Program-made: the position numbers and the translations under genes
Notes under the pieces: generated by a model
What the model saw: the letters and a program-made list of their open reading frames with translations, nothing else
Database searches by the model: none
Told to the model about the DNA's origin: nothing
Assembly (NCBI GenBank): GCA_032173965.1
Contig: CM063283.1
Coordinates: 16,534,501-16,598,500, forward strand
Length of the DNA stretch: 64,000 nucleotides
Direction: 5' to 3'
From: Sitta carolinensis
Taxonomy: Eukaryota; Chordata; Aves; Passeriformes; Sittidae
In this document: piece after piece, positions 52,101 through 63,812 of the stretch
How positions within the stretch are numbered: the stretch's first letter is position 1
Layout: the number at the start of each line of letters is the position of its first letter

Positions 52101-52563
52101 TCTTTTATGTTGTATGTATTTCTTCAGATGTTAGATATAAGGTGCAAATTTTATGTATTGGTTTGACAATGTAAATCAGGCAAATGTTAGTAACACAGCA
52201 GTGTTACTTTTAATAGTAGTACAGACAGAAGCATCATTGTCAGCAAGACCAAGGGAATAATGTGGAAACACATGCTCCTGACTGTGTTTGCTTGAGGCAA
52301 GTGAGAACATTGTATACAAATAAAGCTTCTGAGGCTGTACAGGAGTTGAAAATGTGTATATGAATTATGTTGATATTAAAGCCCAGCATAACAAGCTTCT
52401 TGGAGTAGCTACATAACTTTTAGTGCCCATAAGGCAGACTGCATTGTACTTGAATGAGTACATGGAGTGCTTTGATCCTCTGCTACATTGACAGCAGCCA
52501 GAAAATCTGGGCTTAATCTGTTGCATCTTTTCCATGAAACCACTTTCAGTAATCAAACACTTA
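49116..52563. other. AT-rich non-coding DNA
   Basis: No supported gene or interspersed repeat. Frames are below 75 codons and look random. Confidence 0.6.
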
Positions 52564-52569
52564 GTTCTG

Positions 52570-52999
52570 TGTCGCGGTAGTGGTGGTTGCGACAAGGTTC
52601 TCCTGATTTCAGGGTGAAGGTGGTGCAAAGTAAAGGAGCGGGAGCAATGGAGTGGTTGGAAAAGAAAGAACTTTAATTGTGAAAGAAAAGCACAGGGACA
52701 GTGCCCAGAAAACCGAACGCTAGGTAGGAGCCAATTCCAAAGACCAGTGATGAGGGAAAGGCAACAATATATAGACTTGGGAGAGGAACATGCTAGAAAC
52801 ATGGTCATATAGGGAAACCAAGTAACCAACAGGGGAGCAGAACTTGAGTTATTTAACATAATAACTCTAAAAGGCTCATGGGAGCTATTCTGGGCTCACC
52901 GTAACCTAGACAAATGTTTCCCAGGGCTTGAAACTAAAGTTTGGTACTTTTGATTTGAGACCTGACTGCCTTTGAGTTGCACCCAGGCCAACTCCTACA
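52570..52999 (-). mobile_element. Complete solo ERV LTR with 6-bp target-site duplication
   Basis: A 430-bp element with TG...CA ends flanked by the direct repeat GTTCTG (52564-52569 and 53000-53005). A 6-bp duplication fits class II (ERVK-like) retroviruses. The ends and internal phrases match a songbird LTR I remember. On the minus strand it has a TATA box (52767-52773) followed about 90 bases later by an ATTAAA poly(A) signal (52672-52677), so transcription would run minus. No internal retroviral genes adjoin it: it is a solo LTR left by recombination. The 164-codon minus frame at 52365-52859 only crosses it by chance. Confidence 0.93.
52767..52773 (-). promoter_or_regulatory. TATA box of the solo LTR
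   Basis: Minus-strand TATATAT in the LTR, upstream of its ATTAAA signal at 52672-52677. Likely the former U3 promoter; present activity is unknown. Confidence 0.6.
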
Positions 53000-53005
53000 G
53001 TTCTG

Positions 53006-56000
53006 TACTGTAGTTTGAGCTATATCAGACAAACAGTTTCTTTACAGATTTTCCATCTGACACCATAAGGATAAATATGTTTAAAAGAAAGCAGAGAGAA
53101 CTGTTCTGGTCATAGAAGGGAAAGAATCCAGAAAAAAAAATTGAAGACCTTTATTTATGGGGAGGAACAATTATTCATTGCTTTCCTGTCATTTAGAGAA
53201 ACACGCTTTATGTCCTGTCCTGAAGAATTTTATCTTGATTTAATGCAATAGGCTTTGGAGGCTGCTGATGATTAAGTAGAAAATCATATTTATGGATAGC
53301 TAGGTATAATCTAAGTGACTACTAAGAAAATCTATGCTCTATATTTATTCTGTGCAATGGAAATGAAATATGAAAAGAGAAAATCATCTCTCCTGTACCT
53401 GGACTGTTGCAATGTAAACTGTTTGAATGACATTCTCAATTATTGACAGAATTAGAAATTTTGATAATGGAAAATAAAAATTAGATGAGCTTACAGCTTC
53501 AAAGTATACCAGAAAAACCATGCTTATCACCAGGATCTCTTCACACATGTTAATGCATTGTGCCTTAGGTATGACTATTGGAAAATTATATTCTATTATT
53601 GTTCCAAACATGTGTAAAGCTACCTATCCCCTAGTATAACAAATCTGCTATAATTATGGTGGTGATGATTAGGCATTTTTTAGAAAAATGATTGTGGAGA
53701 TCACCATGAATGTATCAATTGATGTCTTTGTAAATTCACTTCTCAATTTAGTACTTTGATTTGTATTAGGAACTAATAAGCCAATGAAGTTAAGAAAATT
53801 ACTATATTTCCAGATTTATGTTAAATAACTTTCCATGGTTCCAAAGGGGATTTCTTTTCAGGCAGTGGCCTAGGCTGTTATGTTAGCATCACGTAAATCC
53901 ATTATTATTAACTGAAGGGATTATGAAATATTTCCTATAGAGACCAGTGAGACAAAGCAGAGATATTCTTTATTGTGCTTCTCATTCTTTAGTAGATTCA
54001 CCTAAATTTTGTCCTCTAAAGACATTTTTAATAAGTACTAAATTGTTAATGGCCAACTTGAAACTAGATTTAAAAGCAGGTTGAAAGTTGCAGATACAAC
54101 TTTTTCTTAGGTATCTATCTTTGTTTTCCCCTACAAAAGAATAGATGAAATAAAGCACATTTTTTATTTTCTTTCAGGCTCTTTTTTTCTTTTTTTTTTT
54201 TTTTTATTGTTTTATCTTCTTCTGGACTTCCTCAATATAATTTCTGGGGTTTTTTGGCTCTGAACAGCCTATTAGTTTAACAGTCAGGCTAAAAAGTTGA
54301 CAACTACCTGTAGTATATACTTCTATCAGAGGATAAGTGCAATGTCTGTTTGAATGCTTCTCTCTATAGCAGTAATAGTGTATATTGAAATAACATATAA
54401 TAAAATTCAAGTAAAACTCGAGTAAATTATGAGTATAAACGAGATACTTGAAAACCCTTAAAGCTTATTAGAACAAAGTAGGTCAAAATACTTGCATAAA
54501 CTGAACTTCCTTCTCCATCAGAGAACCCTGATATGAAATGACACATGGAAATTTATTATTTCTATATAAGTGAATTTGTAAGAACAAATGTGCTGCTCTA
54601 AATGATATCCAAATCAACTTTGAAAGCCCAAGCAATTTTTAAAAAACCTGGTTCTGGCGCAAGGTGTGATTTATGACTGCTTTGTTACATGCCCCCCTGG
54701 CGTTTTCCTAGTTGCTCACCAGTGAGGTAGTGAATTTTATTAACTTGACAGAAATATATGTATTTTTAAAATATTTAACTTTCACCTAATATAATGCAGT
54801 GGTTTGGCAGTTTCCCCCGGAACAAACCAAATTGGAAATATGCCTACAAAAGGCTAGTTATAAGCAATATTTAAATGCAGTTCTGCTTATTTGGAAGTTA
54901 GTATTCTGTATCTAGGGATATAGTTTATTTTAATTTTTTTTGTTATTTTTGGACGTTGAGCATGATGACAAAAAATTCAAACAATTTCGTTACAGTTTAT
55001 ATCACATAACGTGAAGGCATGTTTCCTTTTTGACAATCTGGTAGGTATGGTAATCCAAGTTTGAGGATTTCTACACAATAGGGATAATTCCATGGAATTC
55101 TCATTTTTGAGAGGACTTTTTAATTTCTTTGTTCTTGTAAAACCCACACAAAATGCAGTAGAAAGAAATGAATGAAAGCAAAACTAAAATTGAGAATGAA
55201 ACATGACTAGTCTTGAAATAGACCACTTAAACCCTGAAGTATTAATAATCTCATTCATTAGAATTAAGACTTGTCTTTCCTGAGGACAAAGTCTGACCAA
55301 CAGCATTTAATTTTAAAATCTGTTACATTTCTGGCTTCCTGGAACCAAGATATGTCCATGTTAATGAGAAGATGCTGTCTGCTCAGCACTTCTGTAGTTT
55401 TGTTATTTTTCCTCTTTGAAATAATAGGCATTGAGTGGGAGTATATGAGGTCCTGCTCAGAAAATATAAAATCTCAGTTACCCACATGAGAACCTTATAA
55501 ATAATAAATGAGATAGCTATGATTCAAGGCTTTTTGTCCTGACACCCTGACTAAGATACCTTCCTGCTATCTTCTTTATCAAACAGATACTACTTTTGTA
55601 GAACACAAAGCCCCTTCAAGAGCACTTAGAATTTACTCACCCATTCCTGATATAGACTTCTGGATTTGTCAGCATGTCTTGTGTTGTGTTAGCTATTAAT
55701 TACGGAGGGAAGGAACCAGAGGTGTGACACCCTCATCTGTGCAGGAAGTGAAGGTGTGTTCTCTCAAAGTCCTGCCCAACCCTCCCCTGCTCGCAGTAGG
55801 AGCAGAGATCTGTGGGGTTATTCTGAGTGCTACTGAAAGGTACCAATAGCTGAAGGGGTTGCACGAATGCTCTCATGTTTGGTGTGATGATGCATGAAGA
55901 TGTGACTCTTCTGATCTCTCCTGAGCAGGTGAGAAATAAGGGCAAAACCCTGCTGATCATGATATCTAGTACAAATATCCATCTAATCTAATTGCTATTA

Positions 56001-58720
56001 CTACATCCAAGTCCTAGATGTGATTTAAAGCAAGCTCCCTTCCTGACCACATCTATCTTTCTGATAAATTCAAGCCATTCACTATTTGTAGGAACTGGTA
56101 TAATGTGAATCAGCTGGATTTAGCAAGCACAAGTCTATAGATCAAATTACTGCTATGTGTACTGGAAAAGCAACAAAGAATGCATGGGCATTTTGGTGAG
56201 CAACAGGACAAAACTATCCCAAGCTTTCATCTGAATTATAACTTCTAGTTTGAAATGTTCATACAATATATAACACTTTCCAATATCCTCGTCCCATAAG
56301 TATTCTGCTTCATAAAAAGCCCTTTTCTACCATTTCTTCATACTACAGAACAAAGTAGATAATGGAAGTACTTGCTTGTGCTTACAGTAACATTAGTTGC
56401 TGTAGTCACATCTTAACTCACTGCTTTGAGACTATTGTATTCATGGCAACTAAAACATGACATTCAGCATTGGTTTTACTTTTATAATGTGAAGTTGTTT
56501 GATACTTTAATCTCTTGAAGAATTATTCCCTTTCTATTATTGCAGGTATGGGATACTCTTTTCCTGACTTTAAAGTATTTTCCTTCAGTTGAAAAGAGTA
56601 GTTGCTGTTTATCTTGGATAGTGTTTCATGTTGTAGTTTACAAAACATCACCTCTGTTACAAATGACAGAAGACACAGCATTATTTAAATATCTTCAAGT
56701 AACCTCTTAAACTCAAAATATTGTATATTTTCCATCCAGGTGGATTTCTATGATAACATAGGCAAATATAAGTGAATATGGAAATGACCACGGTTTGTAC
56801 TGTAAATAAGGGAATCTCAAATTTTCCAGGAACTTGTTTGTTTGACTAAGAAAAAGTTACCAGACGATCTGTATAGAAAGAGAGGTTTCAAAGCACAGAA
56901 ACAAGTTGCATGCTTTTGAAACTTTAAAGACTTGCTTGAACAGAAAAATTTAAAAACATGATGTGAAGAATTTAAAAACACAGAAGATGGTCTGTGTTCC
57001 GGCTTGCTAGAATAAATCTGTTAAACTTAACTGGAATGGAAAGCTTTTACAGACATGTTGATTTTTGGGTACTATAATTTTAACTGTAGAAACTGGTGCA
57101 GAAATCTTTGGACATGTTAGTATATGCTTTATATTGTGTTGTTAATTAAGCAGATGAATGAGAATGCTTAAATCCAGGATGCTTCGCTGCATTTATTGTT
57201 TTCCATATTTTAGTAGAATTTAATACCTTTCCAGTTACTTCCTCCTACAGATATTTCTTGTTTACATAATTTTAAAAGGATGTGAGTTGATATTGGGCAG
57301 GTTTAACATGTTAGTCAGCTGGGTACAACAGAAGACCCTCAGTAAAAACAATACTGAAAAATACCTCGAGCTTGGCTTACTTCAACCTTAAGAATTCTAT
57401 AAAAGCTCTATTCAGTTTTGTGTAACATTAAGCATTGCCATCCCTCATACTGGAGACCATAAATGATCTAACAGAACTTCTTTGTTCATATTCTTATGTG
57501 ATTTTAGCTAGCATATACCACTTCTTCACAAAAGATTTCAGCATTTTGCTTTCTTTTTTTCTGACTGTTAGTGCATGTTGAGGCTGGAACAATGATTTAA
57601 AATCTCACATGCAGTAAGTCTGCAATTCATGCAGTCAGGTAAGTAACTGATACAGTAAAATGTGTGCACAGTTGGATTCAGAGCTTAATGCTTGGGCTAT
57701 TATGCCAGTAATGAGTGTCTGAAGTAAAATAACATAAAAACTTGAAATACTGTATTGCTTTAGAAAGGAGGCTGCTTTTCTTTTGTAGTTCAGGAGTGTT
57801 GTCAGTCTTTACAAAGTATCATGAAACATTTAATGCTAAAATAATCACAAGCAGCATTTACCTAAATAATGTCTTGCATGTTGATGGTTCTGTGCCATGT
57901 GCACAGGCAGGGAGCTAAAAGATTAAATTATATAAGTTTTCATTTCAAGATCTGACTGCTTTGTTTGTATATCATTCTCAAGAATTATGAGTAATACATC
58001 TCTTAAGCCAGAGCAATTGAAAGGAGATTTCAGTAGCTTAAATCCTGTAAATTGTAACTGAATAAAATACAGTATGAAGCTGAAGTGCCTCATCAGACAA
58101 GGATTGAATAGCAAGAGCAGAGCAAAAGGTTGGAGTCGGGGAGGTAAGTGAAATAACTGATGAGCTTAGGTGATTACACAGCACAAAAAAACCTGAACAA
58201 TAATTTTCTACTTAACAAATAGTTATTTACTGTCTGGTGAGTAAGCAGTAGCTTATTCTGTTGCACCATCTCACAAGACTTCTTTACAGGCAAAACGGCT
58301 AAAACTTTTGTGGTTAAAATGCAACTTGAAACAAAATCAGCCACTCTCTCTTGTCATGACTTTAACGTATCAGGAGAAGGTCTTTGTGCTGCTGTTGTGA
58401 TGATGGCAAAAAGGCAAGAGCAGGGAACAAAACTATTAAAACCAGTGTAAGGTTTGGGAGGTGGAATGATGTTGAAAGAATGGGAAGGCAGCTACTCCTC
58501 AGAGCAAGTTGAAAACAGTGAGGCCAGGGAAGAATTTGTAGAAACAATCAAGTCGTCTGTGGCTGAGACAAAGGATTTGCCCATGTGACCCAGGGGAGGT
58601 CTGGCTCTGAGTTTCATGTCCATATGTGGTACAATTTCTAAAAATCAAGATACCATTTCGATAAGGAGCCAGAGGGAGATACACAGATAATGACCACGTT
58701 GATTCTCTTGGCTTGTCATT
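53006..58720. other. AT-rich non-coding DNA
   Basis: About 5.7 kb with no supported gene. It contains a T-rich run with one C (54182-54205). The minus frame at 55733-55960 is unrecognised. Confidence 0.6.
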
Positions 58721-58830
58721 TCACAGAATGGTTTGGGCTGATAAGAGGCCTCTAAGAACATCTGGTTTCAAACTCCCCAATTTCAATGAAGACAGCTTCA
58801 TCCAGGATATTTCTCAAGTTCAAGTAGTTA
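58721..58830 (-). mobile_element. Degraded CR1 3' fragment
   Basis: The plus strand has 'tcacagaatggtttgggctg', then 'catctggtttcaaactcccc' and a decayed 'gacagcttcatccagg...ctcaag' in the order of a reversed CR1 3' end. Short and diverged. Its far end is uncertain. Confidence 0.65.
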
Positions 58831-59755
58831 TAAAGTTTGTTCAATGCAGTCTCTCCATCTTCCCTGAAACAATCTCCTGGTCCTTCAAAAATCTAAACTC
58901 TCAGTTGCACTAGAAAGCATGCAGATGTCATTTTGATGCATAAACATATTTCACTTCTGACTGCTGTTGGACTGCTTTGGGTACTAAAAATTCACAAGAG
59001 GAAAAAATGAAATATATCATATTTTATAAGTCCAAGGAAAATCTGAACTTGAATGACAGGCTCTTTTAAAGGGGCAGTCTGAATTATGAAAGCCTTGTAT
59101 TATTGGGGTAGTACTTAATTTCTCATAGTTTTTTGGTTTTTTTCCCTAAACTATATAAGCAGTTGGATCAAACATCTTATCAACATATTTCCAAAACTAG
59201 TAGAACCAAAGTAGTCCCATCCCCTCCTGATTGTCCTGATATTAATTAGAGATAACGTTGAAATTCTTTACTGGATAATAATTTTTTATGCAGTTGTAAG
59301 TTAGTTCAAATAACTTTATTTCAATATTAAGAATTATTTTTTTATGTTTTGGGAGATAAAGAAGCATGGTTAGTATTTTGAAATATAAAAGAATTTGGAT
59401 CAATTTGTTATAAGTCATGAAAGAAGCACACAGTAGGCTGCTTCTTTACCAAAAAAGTTCTCCTTAAAACACTGCCTGTTGATTTATGTAGCCTGTATTT
59501 GGTTTGTGCTGTCAATATAGTATTTTGAATAATTTAATTTAATTTCATCTTCTTAAGCTCAGATATTTCAGCTGTAAATTCTTCAGACATCTAAGAAATA
59601 TGCTTTAATGAGCTGCAGCGTGACCTTTGGTTTTCTGTATTGCATAGACGCTGTCTTGGCAAAAGAATGCATGCTTGTGAAAGGGACACTTCTTTTTGTT
59701 TTAGCTATTTTCAGATGTAAGTAATCCTTTTACATTCAGTATATATGGTGGTGGA
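58831..59755. other. AT-rich non-coding DNA
   Basis: Nothing recognised. Rich in A/T runs, e.g. around 59280-59340. Confidence 0.55.
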
Positions 59756-60133
59756 TGTCATATTAGTTTTCTCCCACGTGGTCTATTCCTGTTACCTCCC
59801 CCAGTGGGTTTGGTCTGTCCCTGGCTGGGCACTCCCTGTCCCATTGTATCTCTCCCCCCGATGGTAACACCCCCATATTGATGCAGTTTAAAAGTTTGGA
59901 AACCAGGGTCCTGCGCTCTCTTTTGCACCCCTTTGAGAAGAATAAACGTCTCTGCAAATGTGCCTTCTCAGACCTTTACTTCAAACCTTGACTCTGGGGA
60001 ATCGGGAGCCTAGAGAGCAGAGAGCCTCTCTGCTTTCCACCGTTCAAGGACTGATTGCAGCCTGAAAACAGCTGCACCTGGCTATGCAGCTGGGGGACAA
60101 GGCTAGCCGGGCCCCCCGGACCAGTAGCCACAA
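59756..60133 (+). mobile_element. ERV LTR, plus strand
   Basis: LTR with a TATA-like TTTAAAA (59887-59893) about 50 bases before an AATAAA poly(A) signal (59941-59946), followed by a U5-like segment and a GC-rich tail. This is the compact U3-R-U5 layout of a retroviral LTR. The composition differs sharply from the AT-rich DNA upstream. It resembles a songbird LTR from memory. The start at 'tgtcatattag' and the end at 'gtagccaca' are best guesses, with no target-site duplication found. No gag, pro or pol sequence is seen downstream. Confidence 0.7.
59887..59946 (+). promoter_or_regulatory. LTR core promoter and poly(A) signal
   Basis: TTTAAAA at 59887-59893 and AATAAA at 59941-59946, spaced as in compact retroviral LTRs where the R region lies around the poly(A) signal. 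Confidence 0.55.
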
Positions 60134-60899
60134 GTATTCAGTTAATATCCTTCTACTTGTCTTTTTCAAGCTTGTTGTGATGGCCACGTGCTCCTCATCT
60201 CTGAGCCGATGCACTGTGAGTTCTGTATTGCTTAATAGGGACTTTCCTGCCTTCAAAACCTCCCGTGTGTCAGAATGAGGAGGCTACAATATAGTGCTGG
60301 ATTTCACACAGTAATAAGTGTTAGTAGGAAAAAACCTAAGATATCACTGATCTGACAAAGCAATTGCATAACACTTTTCATAAAGGAAAACATTAAATTT
60401 ATTGTATGGTTTCTTCTCTAAATTAAGTTCTTGCCAGTTTCAGGTGAAATATCCAGTAAGTTGTAGTACAAGTACCCTTGAAAACAATTTGAAACACTTG
60501 ATGATGGGCTAGGGAGAGATTTACAAGAGTGATTATGGTGCAAATACTGTCTTTTGCCTAATGCAGGCTGGAGAGAGGTAGAACTCTGGCCATTTCTCAC
60601 TGGTCTCACTGATACGTGAAAAAATGCATAACACAGGAGCAGCCCACTGCTCACAAAACACATAAGTATAAGCAGCCACTAATGTGCCTGCACTGTGCCT
60701 GCACTGAGATTATCAAATCTCAAGGAACAGTGATGTTGCCTAAGGTTTCCAGTTCCTCATCACTTTAAGAAAAGTCAAGTCGCCTGTTAGCCAGGTGAAT
60801 GATTGCAAAGATGTGTGGCCACCCTGGATGTACAGACAGACTGGGGGATGAAACTCTGTTAATCAGTGCCATGTAAAGGGACCAGGTGTTCCTGGTCCA
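60134..60899. other. Non-coding DNA between LTR and CR1
   Basis: No gene recognised. It includes an 11-bp tandem doublet ('tgtgcctgcac' twice, 60683-60704) and an 8-bp stem, 4-base-loop perfect hairpin (60879-60886 with 60891-60898) at the start of the CR1 region. Confidence 0.5.
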
Positions 60900-61541
60900 T
60901 GGCCACATGGATCTGTGTCAGCAGCGCCTTGGCAGCCAGGAGGGCCAATGGGGTCCTGGGGGGCATCAGGCCAGCTGGGCAAGGGAGGGGATTGTCCTGC
61001 TCTGCTCTGCACTGGACAGCCTCACCTCGAGTCCTGGGGGCATTTTTGGGCACTACAATATGAGAAAGAGATAAAGCTATTAGAGAGTGTCCAAAGGAGG
61101 GGTATGAAGATAGCTAGGGGTCTAGAGGAGAAGCTATATGAGGCATGGCTGAGGTCACTTGGCTTGTTCAGCCTAGAGGAGACTGGGAAAAACTTCACAG
61201 GAGTTTTACAGCTTCCTCATGAAGGGAAACAGAGAGGCAGGCACTGATCTCTTCTCTGTGGTAACCAGTGACAGGACCTGAGGGAAAGGCCTGAAAGTGT
61301 GTTAGGGGAGTTTTAGGTTGGATATTAGGAATTGGTTCTCCCTCCAGAAGGTGATTCGTCACTGGAAAGTGACCAGGGAAGCCAGGGAAGTGATCAAGCC
61401 TGACAGAGCTCAAGGAGCATTTGGACAATGCTCTCAGGCACAGGGTTTGACTCTTGGGGGTGGTGCTGTGCAGGGCCAGGAGTTGGACTTTGATAATATT
61501 CATGGGTCCCTTCCAAATCAGGATATTCCATGATTCTATGA
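60900..61541 (+). mobile_element. CR1 LINE with ORF2 C-terminal remnant
   Basis: 5'-truncated sense CR1. A plus frame (60915-61247) encodes a degenerate C-terminus of the CR1 reverse-transcriptase ORF2, with the recognisable phrase 'EKEIKLLESVQRRGMKIARG' followed by 'LRSLGLFSLEE'. The 3' UTR follows ('ttaggttggatattaggaat', 'gacagagctcaaggagcat', 'gggccaggagttggactt') and ends at 61541 in 'ccatgattctatga'. Internal small deletions relative to other CR1 copies break the frame. It is among the better preserved CR1 copies here and cannot retrotranspose. Confidence 0.95.
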
Positions 61542-62264
61542 CATTTTTAAGATGTTATATTTTTTCATCATTTTTTTTCTCCTCAGTGATGATCTGGAGG
61601 GATGCTAGAGGAGTTTCTATTCAATTAAGCCAGATACACTGCCCTGGGTTGATGCTGAATTGTATCCCTATTTTTCTTTTACACTAAGAAACTGGGAAAG
61701 AACTCTTTGAAGTGTGCCTTTAGCATATTTTTTAAAGAGAGGGGAAATTTCCATCAACTGAAGAAAATAGTTTCATTTCATTACTTGGAGGATTAAGAAG
61801 GTATTAGATAGGAAGTGGTATAGGAAAAATCTGTAAATAACTTTCTCAAGAATGGTAGTAATTTTAGGCAATATACCTCATGGAAAGTAAATCTTATCGA
61901 CCACATGATTCTTACATAGTTGTAAGTGCTCTTAAGATGAGGCTTAGCTCATCTGCCTTTTCACTAAAAACCAGAACAGGCTAGTTATACAGTCCAAGTT
62001 AAAAAAATAAAAATGTTTACATGTTAAAATTAATAAATTATTTTAAGGATGGACTCATCTAGTATGTAGTTTTATAGTAGATGCTGCAGCTGTGGCTCTT
62101 GAGCGCTTTTTTTCATTGTTTGTCTTGGATTACTTAATGTTAGAAAAGCTTTCAAACACTAGACAGACCTGGGGGAGAAATAAGTAAATAAAATAAAACC
62201 AGGGTGGGACCCAACCACAGGAGTTGCTGTGGGACATCACTCTGAATCAGGCTTTGGTTTTCAG
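61542..62264. other. AT-rich non-coding DNA
   Basis: No feature recognised. Confidence 0.55.
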
Positions 62265-62412
62265 AGAGCAATTCGAAGTGGCACCACCCAGTCCTGCAAG
62301 AGTTGTCACATGCTTTGGAAAGGACTATTTTGTGCCACTAGTGAAAGCAAAGGACAACTCTGTTTTATATAACCTTATGAATATCAAGCAGTCAGTTGTG
62401 TTAGCTGTACAG
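62265..62412 (+). CDS. Candidate internal coding exon, unidentified
   Basis: A 148-bp segment with consensus-like boundaries: 'ctttggttttcag' just before 62265 and 'ACAG' then 'gtatgac' just after 62412. The frame open across it encodes about 49 residues, including 'CFGKDYFVPLVKAKDNSVLY', alternating hydrophobic and polar like a beta-rich domain. It would enter in mid-codon and leave on a codon end. I do not recognise the family. Nothing nearby supplies partner exons, and the frame has no flanking exon evidence, so chance remains likely. A real exon would put this part of the window inside a plus-strand gene. Confidence 0.22.
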
Positions 62413-63752
62413 GTATGACAACATCAGGAGCCTGGGGGAAAAACCACCCAAAACACGACCAAAGCTGCAATGCATTAAAAAAATAATAAAAGCATGGTAT
62501 GCCCTCCAATGAGGCTAAGATGTATTATTTGAAGGGTTGGAAGATGAACTTGATTTAGTCTAAGTATTTTTGGGAGGAAGAGTCTTTTGACTGAAGACTG
62601 CTTTTTAATAGCAGTAAGTGATGAATTCTGTCATTGAAAAGTGATCATTGAGTGTAAAAATGAGGAATGTATTTAACAGTGTGAGCAGCAAACCATAGAA
62701 ATATCTTAGCCATGGATATGTTCACTTTAACCTCATTTGACCTTTGAAAAATTGTCTATCTCAAACATTTCTTTGAGCTGCAGGTTTGATGTACAGACTT
62801 CAGGCAGAAATACTCAAGTCACTTGGCTGGTACCAAAGAGGTCAGGCTCAGAGTTTTGCAATGTTATAGCTTTTAGAGTATAGGAATCTGTGTTACAATA
62901 CGTGGTTAGATTGCTTGACCCAGATCTCAGCTTGTATGCATCCCAATTATTCTTCTGTACTCATCATTCAGGCAAGAAAAATTGACTTTGGTTTCTCACC
63001 TGTGCAAGTGATAAGCTTTTTTCCAGTAAAGCGTTCAAGGCTTTTGAGATTTTTATGGTTTGCAAAGGATGTCAAGTTATTCAAATGCAAGTGCTGAAAG
63101 AAGTCAGGCAATTAGTGCCATTATGCAATAAAATATGGAATTTTAAATGAATCTCTTAAATGTTTGTTTAAAGTTGTTTATGTAAAGGAAAATTCTATCA
63201 TGACTAAATATACTTCATGTCAGCATGTTTAAATACCTTTCCTGAGCAATTGGTGCAGGAAACTAGCATGTGGATCACAGAAATTCATATTGTCATGCTT
63301 CCTTGATGTATTGCAAGAAGAAATATGGTAGCTTGAGGAATGCACATAAAAACTATTACTGATAAACCCAGAATTAAACCAGTGAAGTCTGCTTTCAGCT
63401 TCTTATACAGTACTGATGCAACAAATGTTGTCTGCAGCATTGCTAGTCTCTGGCAATCTGTTATGTCCATACATCTCCCAAGGCTTTCACACCCACTGTC
63501 TTGCATTTTCCATGAAAATCTATCTAGAAACTTGAATATTCAAGTTGAATCCAATTTATTTTTCCTTCTGTATTTAAGTATAAAAGTAATATTAAAGGAT
63601 TGATTCTTATTCTTCAACTTGGAACTAACCATTAAAATTACATGGAATAACTGATAAGCCTATGAAAACCAGGTATACAGGATTTATATATTCAGGTTTT
63701 TCCTTCTCTTTAGAGGATTTTTTTTTAATCAGACCAAGTTTCTATTTGCAGG
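62413..63752. other. AT-rich non-coding DNA
   Basis: No supported gene. Overlapping frames at 63285-63603 are short and unrecognised. Confidence 0.55.
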
Positions 63753-63812
63753 GGGATAAATATAATAATAATAATACTAATACTAATAATACTAATACTA
63801 ATTTAATAATAA
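63753..63812. repeat. AAT/ACT trinucleotide microsatellite
   Basis: Imperfect tandem run of AAT and ACT triplets within AT-rich DNA. Likely length-variable between individuals. Confidence 0.85.

Noticed and set aside
52365..52859. 164-codon minus frame as a gene
   Set aside because: Most of it lies inside the solo LTR (52570-52999) and crosses its TATA box and poly(A) signal. No protein family is recognisable.
60084..60278. Short frame downstream of the plus-strand LTR as retroviral gag
   Set aside because: It starts within the LTR's GC-rich tail, is only 64 codons and has no Gag feature.
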